A program made the position numbers and the translations under genes. A stretch of DNA of 64,000 nt, taken from Trinickia acidisoli (lineage in GTDB: Bacteria; Pseudomonadota; Gammaproteobacteria; Burkholderiales; Burkholderiaceae). Shown piece by piece: positions 59,693 through 64,000 of this stretch; position 1 is the first letter of the stretch; the number at the start of each line of letters is the position of its first letter. Under the pieces are notes generated by a model. It made no database searches. It saw only the letters and a list, made by a program, of their open reading frames with translations, and was not told the origin of the DNA. The stretch is from NCBI RefSeq assembly GCF_017315725.1, contig NZ_JAFLRG010000002.1, positions 1,426,001 to 1,490,000 on the forward strand, given 5' to 3'.

Positions 59693-62600
59693 CTATTCCT
59701 TCAAGACGTAATGAGAGCGCTCCAGTCGATTGACTTTGGCGCCGTTGGGTAACGATCTCGTCTGAGACGCGAGACCGGGATCCGCCACGCGACCGAGAAA
59801 GCTCTCGACATCGGCGGGGGGAATAGGACGGCTGAAGAAGTAGCCTTGCACTTCGTCGCAGCCTTCTTTGCGGAGAAAATCGATTTGCTTCTGCGTCTCG
59901 GCGCCTTCCGCGATCACCGCCAGCCCGAGGCTGTGCCCCAGTGCGATGACCGCGCTCGTGATCTGCGTATCGCTGTGGCTATCGGGCACGTTGCGGATAA
60001 ACGACCGGTCGATCTTCACCACGTCGATCGGGAAGCGATTCAGATAGGCGAGCGAAGAGTAGCCCGTGCCGAAATCGTCGATCGACAGCCGCACACCCGT
60101 CCGTTTGATCGCCGTGAGCCAGCGCACGGCTTGCTCGGGATGACGCATCACCATGCTCTCGGTCAACTCGAGCTCGAGGTATTCGCCGGGCAGCCCCGCG
60201 TCGACGAGCGCGTCGAGAATGCTTTCGTGAAGATGCGGATCGGCGAATTGCCGGGCCGACAAATTGACGGCCATATGAATCGGCGCCAGCCCCCGGGCAC
60301 GCCACTCGGCCCCCTGACGACACGCCTCGCGCAACACCCACGCACCGATCGGCACGATCGCGCCCGTCTCCTCGGCAACGGGAATGAAATCGCTGGGCGG
60401 AACCGCGCCGAGCGTCGGATTGTTCCAGCGCAACAGCGCCTCGACCCCCGTGCAGTGATTCGAGCGCAGATCGATGCGCGGCTGATAAACGAGCGTGAAT
60501 TCGCGGTTTTCGACGGCGTGGCGAAGCTGCGTCTCCATCTCCACACGCCGATGCAACGACATGCTCATCTGGCGCATATACATCTGATACGTGTTCTTGC
60601 CGCGCTGCTTCGCGCCGTACATCGCCATGTCGGCGTGCTTGAGCAGCGTCTGGGCATCGTCGCCGTCGCCGGGGAACGAGCTCACGCCGATGCTCGCACT
60701 GACTTGCAGTTGCGATCCGCCGATCGGAAACGGCTGCGCGAGCGCTGCTTGAATCGCATCGATCGTTTCGATGACGAGGGCCACGCCATCGCTTTGTTGC
60801 TTCACGAGCACGACGAACTCGTCGCCGCCGAGCCGCGCAATCATATCGGCCTCGGATAAAGCATCGTGCAATCGCGCCACCACGGCGCGCAACAGCAAGT
60901 CGCCGACGTTGTGCCCGAGCGAATCGTTGACGTCCTTGAACCGGTCTAAATCGATGAAGAGCACGTGCAATGCGGTGGCGTCGGCCCGCGCGCGCGCGAG
61001 CAACTCATCCAGATGTTCGCGGAACATCAAGCGATTGGGCAGTCCCGTCAACGCGTCATGCGTGGCGAGGAAGTGCAGATTGTCCTCGGCTTGCCGGCGC
61101 TGCAGGAAATGGCTCATCTGGCTGACGATCGAGCGGGCCATGACGAGCGCCTGGGGCTCCGCGTGGCGCCGTTCGCGCGAATAGAACTCGGCTACGCCGA
61201 CGATGACCGAGCCCAGGCGCAGCGCGAACGAGAACGTCGTCGCGATGTCGGCCTGCGCAAGCCAACTCTCGCCGCTCACGCGCGCGGCACCGCGGCCGGA
61301 CACGATCCACCGCGGCGTGGCCGGCACATCGTCTTCGCTGGTCACGCTGGGCCCATGAACCATGAGCCAGGTTTCCAAGTCGCCTTCGATAGCGCTCGAG
61401 GTGGCGCACAGCAGTTGCTTCACGCCGGCAGGCGTCGGGCGAAACGCACCCGCATCCCAATCCATGCCACGCACGACCGATTCGATCAGATGGCGGCAGA
61501 CGTCGAACTCGTTGCCCGCGGTGGCGAGGTACAAGGTAAACGCATGTTCGAGATCCCTCGCCCGTTCGATGGATTTCTGTTTCGTGATTTCGAGCGCGGT
61601 ACCGCGCAGCATGCGCGCGCCCGCGGGCCCGTATGCATGGCCGATCACGCGCAACCAGCCGCGCCGCCCGCGCCGCGAGCTGTAACGGCACTCCAGTTCG
61701 AATGCCTGGCGCGTGATCACAGTGCGCTTCGCTTGCTCGAGCAACGCGTGGCGATCGGACGTGTCGAGTGCGCGCAACAGCGCCTTGAGCGATTGCGTCG
61801 ACTGCCTCAGACCGACCAGGCGCGCCATCTCCCTGGACAAGTGCACGTAGCCCGTATCGACATTCACGCGCCAATCGCCCAGATGCGCGATTCGTTGGGC
61901 TTCGGCGCGCGCCGCTTCGCTCTCGCGCAGATCGTAAGTGATCGTGTCGGCAAGCTTGACGGCGCGCGAGCGCGAGCTCGACAACGCATAGGCCAAACCC
62001 GCAAGCAAGGCGCTGATGAGCAGGCCCGAGAAGAGCGCCAGATCGGGCAAGACGCGTTGGGTGCCGCTGAGCGCGCTCATGTCCGCCGAAAACACGATCA
62101 CCCAGCGTCGCCCCGCAAACGGCTGCTGCGCCTGCCGCTGCAGCGTGGCGGGCCTGACCGGGCGCACCGCGCGCGGCGCACGCGGAACGACGGCGGCAAC
62201 CGCATGCGTGGACACGCGCGAAATGCCGATGGAGAAGCCCGGCCGAGCGCTCGCCGCGCCATTGATGCTGTCGTAGAGCAACGACGCGTTCGTGAGCGGC
62301 GCTGCCGGCCCGCCCATGCTGCCGGCGTCGTAAATCTTGAACTTGATGACACGCAACGTCTCGGCGCTGAGCAACCCGTCCATCATGTCGTTGACGCGAA
62401 TGCCGGCGCCGACCGAGCCCACATAGGCGCGGCGGCGCTCGATGACGGTCGCCGTCGGCATTCCCTTGCGATAGACCGGCATACGCATCGCCAGCCCGAC
62501 GAACCGCGCGCCGCGATCATCGAGAATCAATCGCCCACTGCTGATGGGCTCGCCGGTATCGCGCAGCGTCTCCATGGCCGCGCGCCGATGCGGCTCCGCG

Positions 62601-63118
62601 TCCATGTCGATGCCGACGGACTCGCGATTCGGCGCGAGCGGTTCGAGATACGTGAGCACGTCGTAGCCGTCGCGCAAGCCCGGCGGCCGAATCGAGAAAT
62701 CGATGCCGGCCTGCCGCAGCGTCTCGTCCTTACGCTGCGCGGTCACGAACGCACGCACGTCGGCACTGCGCACATAGGTCGCGTAATTCAACGTTTGAAA
62801 ACCCGGATAGCGCCCCCGCAAATCGAGTCCGTCGACGAAATCGCGAAACTCGCCGCGCGTCACGCTGTCGTCTTCTCCGAACAGCGCGCGCATCGTCACG
62901 AGCACATCCGTATATAGCCGGACACGCACCGCGATTTGCTGCTCGACGCTGCGCGAATCGTTATCGAAACGCAACCGCGCCTCCCGCTCGACGAACTGGC
63001 CGCAAATCGAATAAACGGTCAGCGTGATAGTCAGCGCAAGCACCAGCACGCCGAGGGCGAACCCCTGAGCGTACCAATCGCGACACATATGCCGCATCCG
63101 TTCGAATACTTCGCGCAC
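59693..63118 (-). CDS. CHASE-PAS-GAF-GGDEF-EAL cyclic-di-GMP enzyme
   Basis: A large bifunctional c-di-GMP protein of about 1141 residues. A first membrane helix (about 12-32) and a second (about 360-385) flank a periplasmic CHASE domain (about 45-300). PAS and GAF-like regions follow, then GGDEF (ARLGGDEFVVLV, intact) and EAL (GVEALLRW, DDFGTG, EGAET, VQGYFF, intact). The usual RxxD inhibitory site is replaced by SEAD. The GTG at 63118 has GGGGA upstream; the frame extends to 63190. It is followed by the cysteine-repeat protein after four bases. Confidence 0.9.
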   Translation of the reverse strand: MREVFERMRHMCRDWYAQGFALGVLVLALTITLTVYSICGQFVEREARLRFDNDSRSVEQQIAVRVRLYTDVLVTMRALFGEDDSVTRGEFRDFVDGLDLRGRYPGFQTLNYATYVRSADVRAFVTAQRKDETLRQAGIDFSIRPPGLRDGYDVLTYLEPLAPNRESVGIDMDAEPHRRAAMETLRDTGEPISSGRLILDDRGARFVGLAMRMPVYRKGMPTATVIERRRAYVGSVGAGIRVNDMMDGLLSAETLRVIKFKIYDAGSMGGPAAPLTNASLLYDSINGAASARPGFSIGISRVSTHAVAAVVPRAPRAVRPVRPATLQRQAQQPFAGRRWVIVFSADMSALSGTQRVLPDLALFSGLLISALLAGLAYALSSSRSRAVKLADTITYDLRESEAARAEAQRIAHLGDWRVNVDTGYVHLSREMARLVGLRQSTQSLKALLRALDTSDRHALLEQAKRTVITRQAFELECRYSSRRGRRGWLRVIGHAYGPAGARMLRGTALEITKQKSIERARDLEHAFTLYLATAGNEFDVCRHLIESVVRGMDWDAGAFRPTPAGVKQLLCATSSAIEGDLETWLMVHGPSVTSEDDVPATPRWIVSGRGAARVSGESWLAQADIATTFSFALRLGSVIVGVAEFYSRERRHAEPQALVMARSIVSQMSHFLQRRQAEDNLHFLATHDALTGLPNRLMFREHLDELLARARADATALHVLFIDLDRFKDVNDSLGHNVGDLLLRAVVARLHDALSEADMIARLGGDEFVVLVKQQSDGVALVIETIDAIQAALAQPFPIGGSQLQVSASIGVSSFPGDGDDAQTLLKHADMAMYGAKQRGKNTYQMYMRQMSMSLHRRVEMETQLRHAVENREFTLVYQPRIDLRSNHCTGVEALLRWNNPTLGAVPPSDFIPVAEETGAIVPIGAWVLREACRQGAEWRARGLAPIHMAVNLSARQFADPHLHESILDALVDAGLPGEYLELELTESMVMRHPEQAVRWLTAIKRTGVRLSIDDFGTGYSSLAYLNRFPIDVVKIDRSFIRNVPDSHSDTQITSAVIALGHSLGLAVIAEGAETQKQIDFLRKEGCDEVQGYFFSRPIPPADVESFLGRVADPGLASQTRSLPNGAKVNRLERSHYVLKE

Positions 63119-63190
63119 ATCATTCCCCAAAGACCGCGCAGCAAGATCGGTCCATCGCCGGATGCGAGGTCGACGCGCGCGTGCCGCCAC

Positions 63191-63539
63191 GCACAGGCCA
63201 TAAAGCGCTGCACGTATCGGATCGGCGACGCCTTACGCCGCAAACGTTCGTTAATCGATTACCGGGCCGGTCGGTCATCCGACTCGTCTAGTGCCGGTAC
63301 ACGCGCCCGACAGAGCGAGCGACAAAGTGGAACGGCTACCCTCGTGCATCGTTGGGTGCCGCGATTGAAGTAGGTTTTCTTATAGGCTCTTTTTTACGAA
63401 GAATAACGTCCGAGAACGTTGATTCAAGTCAAAGAAACCCTATCGACAAAAACCCTTTATTCGTAGCGCACGCCCGCATCGGGGCCGTGCATTGGCGAAT
63501 GCCGATCGTGGAATGACTCAGTTTCAGCAATAGTTACCG
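63191..63539. other. 349-bp intergenic region between porin and CHASE-GGDEF-EAL gene
   Basis: No gene is supported. It contains an FNR-like site TTGATTCAAGTCAA (63419-63432) about 300 bases before the CHASE-GGDEF-EAL start, and lower-GC stretches around 63370-63460. The remainder is the 3' flank of the porin. No clear terminator stem was found. Confidence 0.5.
63419..63432 (-). promoter_or_regulatory. FNR-like site upstream of the c-di-GMP operon
   Basis: TTGATTCAAGTCAA has the form TTGAT-N4-GTCAA, nine of ten consensus positions. It is about 300 bases before the likely start of the c-di-GMP gene, which is far for direct activation. Confidence 0.4.
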
Positions 63540-64000
63540 TCAAAATAGATGTCGCATGCCGATTGAAACAACCGTTTGCGAATTGGAACTCGAGGCGGGA
63601 AGGGAAAATAATTGCGCCTGTACGCCGCTGCTCGCGCGCAATAAAACTGCATTGCAATAGATATCGGTTCGTTTTGATAAGGAGTAATCGATACCACCCA
63701 CGATTTGATTCCAATGTGCTTGACCGAGCTTCGAGTAGCCGTAGCTGCCCGCCAATGAAAGCGCGTAAGTCAATGAGTACTTCACTCCGCCCTCGGCCGT
63801 TCTTAATGAAGCGCTGGCTCCGTTCTGGCTGAAATCGACGAGCGTGAAAAGCCCGTGCAAAAACGCCGGCCCCCATTGGTAACCCACACCCACACCCGAG
63901 ACCGTCAGCTTGTCGAAGACTTGAAATGGCGATAGCAGCCCCTGCGCACCCGTGCCGACGAGCGGCGTACCGAGCACGGTCGTTCCGATGCCGAATGCCG
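63540..64000 (-). CDS. Gram-negative porin, C-terminal part (truncated by window)
   Basis: The visible 150 residues are the end of a trimeric porin of the Burkholderia OpcP/Omp32 type: alternating strands (VSGVGVGYQWGPAFLHGLFT, YALSLAGSYGYSKL), the HWNQIVGGIDYSLSKRTDIY strand and the C-terminal phenylalanine (VSIGMRHLF). The frame stays open to the window edge, so the start lies outside. It would form a general diffusion channel in the outer membrane. Confidence 0.92.
   Translation of the reverse strand, partial: AFGIGTTVLGTPLVGTGAQGLLSPFQVFDKLTVSGVGVGYQWGPAFLHGLFTLVDFSQNGASASLRTAEGGVKYSLTYALSLAGSYGYSKLGQAHWNQIVGGIDYSLSKRTDIYCNAVLLRASSGVQAQLFSLPASSSNSQTVVSIGMRHLF

Noticed and set aside
1..64000. 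Mobile elements, prophage or tRNA-linked integration sites
   Set aside because: No transposase, integrase, terminal repeats or tRNA cloverleaf could be recognised on either strand.

Overview
The window is a GC-rich chromosomal segment with the gene content and codon use of a Burkholderiaceae bacterium (Burkholderia / Paraburkholderia / Trinickia-like). I name no species. There are no rRNA or tRNA genes, IS elements, prophage genes or CRISPR arrays that I can see. Both ends cut a gene: a MocR-type regulator at the left and a porin at the right.

Region 1 (1-16 kb) is mostly core-like: a small hypothetical gene, a leftward ggt-egtB-egtD set (gamma-glutamyltransferase plus ergothioneine synthesis), a membrane protein followed by full-length helicase Lhr, an EAL phosphodiesterase divergent from CheV, an Lrp/AsnC regulator and transketolase. 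Region 2 (16-25 kb) has two PRC-barrel paralogues around a mini zinc-finger protein, a 66-residue protein and a PhaB-type reductase. It is followed by a leftward five-gene respiratory operon: caa3-type oxidase subunits II, I and III, a small membrane protein and a tri-haem cytochrome c. Subunit I lacks the canonical K-channel lysine and D-channel glutamate. A remnant of an efflux outer-membrane gene lies at the edge of this operon. Region 3 (25-32 kb) holds a mandelate-racemase-type enzyme, a membrane protein built from two repeats, a gluconate-dehydrogenase-like subunit 3 and a GMC flavoprotein with a likely Fe-S motif. The tri-haem cytochrome and oxidase could accept its electrons. A disordered protein, a TumE/TumA-like toxin-antitoxin pair and an SDR with an unclear start follow.

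Region 4 (32-43 kb) is the most accessory-looking. It has a leftward operon of four leaderless Ig-like beta-sandwich proteins, two of which share a C-terminal domain. An AT-richer intergenic region separates it from a 1758-residue autotransporter. Region 5 (43-51 kb) is a run of stress-type genes: a PoxB-like ThDP enzyme, a truncated LigD keeping only its polymerase domain, DUF1328, a possible CNF1-like deamidase, a glycine-zipper protein, DUF1488, a PfpI protease, a ferritin-like protein, a BON-like periplasmic protein and MipA.

Region 6 (51-64 kb) is a signalling block: two NarL-class histidine kinases, one NarL-type regulator, two receiver-only proteins, an HPF/RaiA-like protein behind an FNR-type box, and an operon of a CHASE-GGDEF-EAL protein with a DUF1399-like protein. 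That last protein ends in twelve 13-residue repeats, each with one cysteine. Three promoters in this block share an inverted repeat of the form TGTARG-N6-CYKACA, a likely operator for the local NarL-type regulator.

The strongest candidates for undescribed biology are the cysteine-repeat protein with its cyclic-di-GMP partner, the leaderless Ig-like operon, the variant oxidase, and the small protein with a CNF1-like Cys-His spacing.
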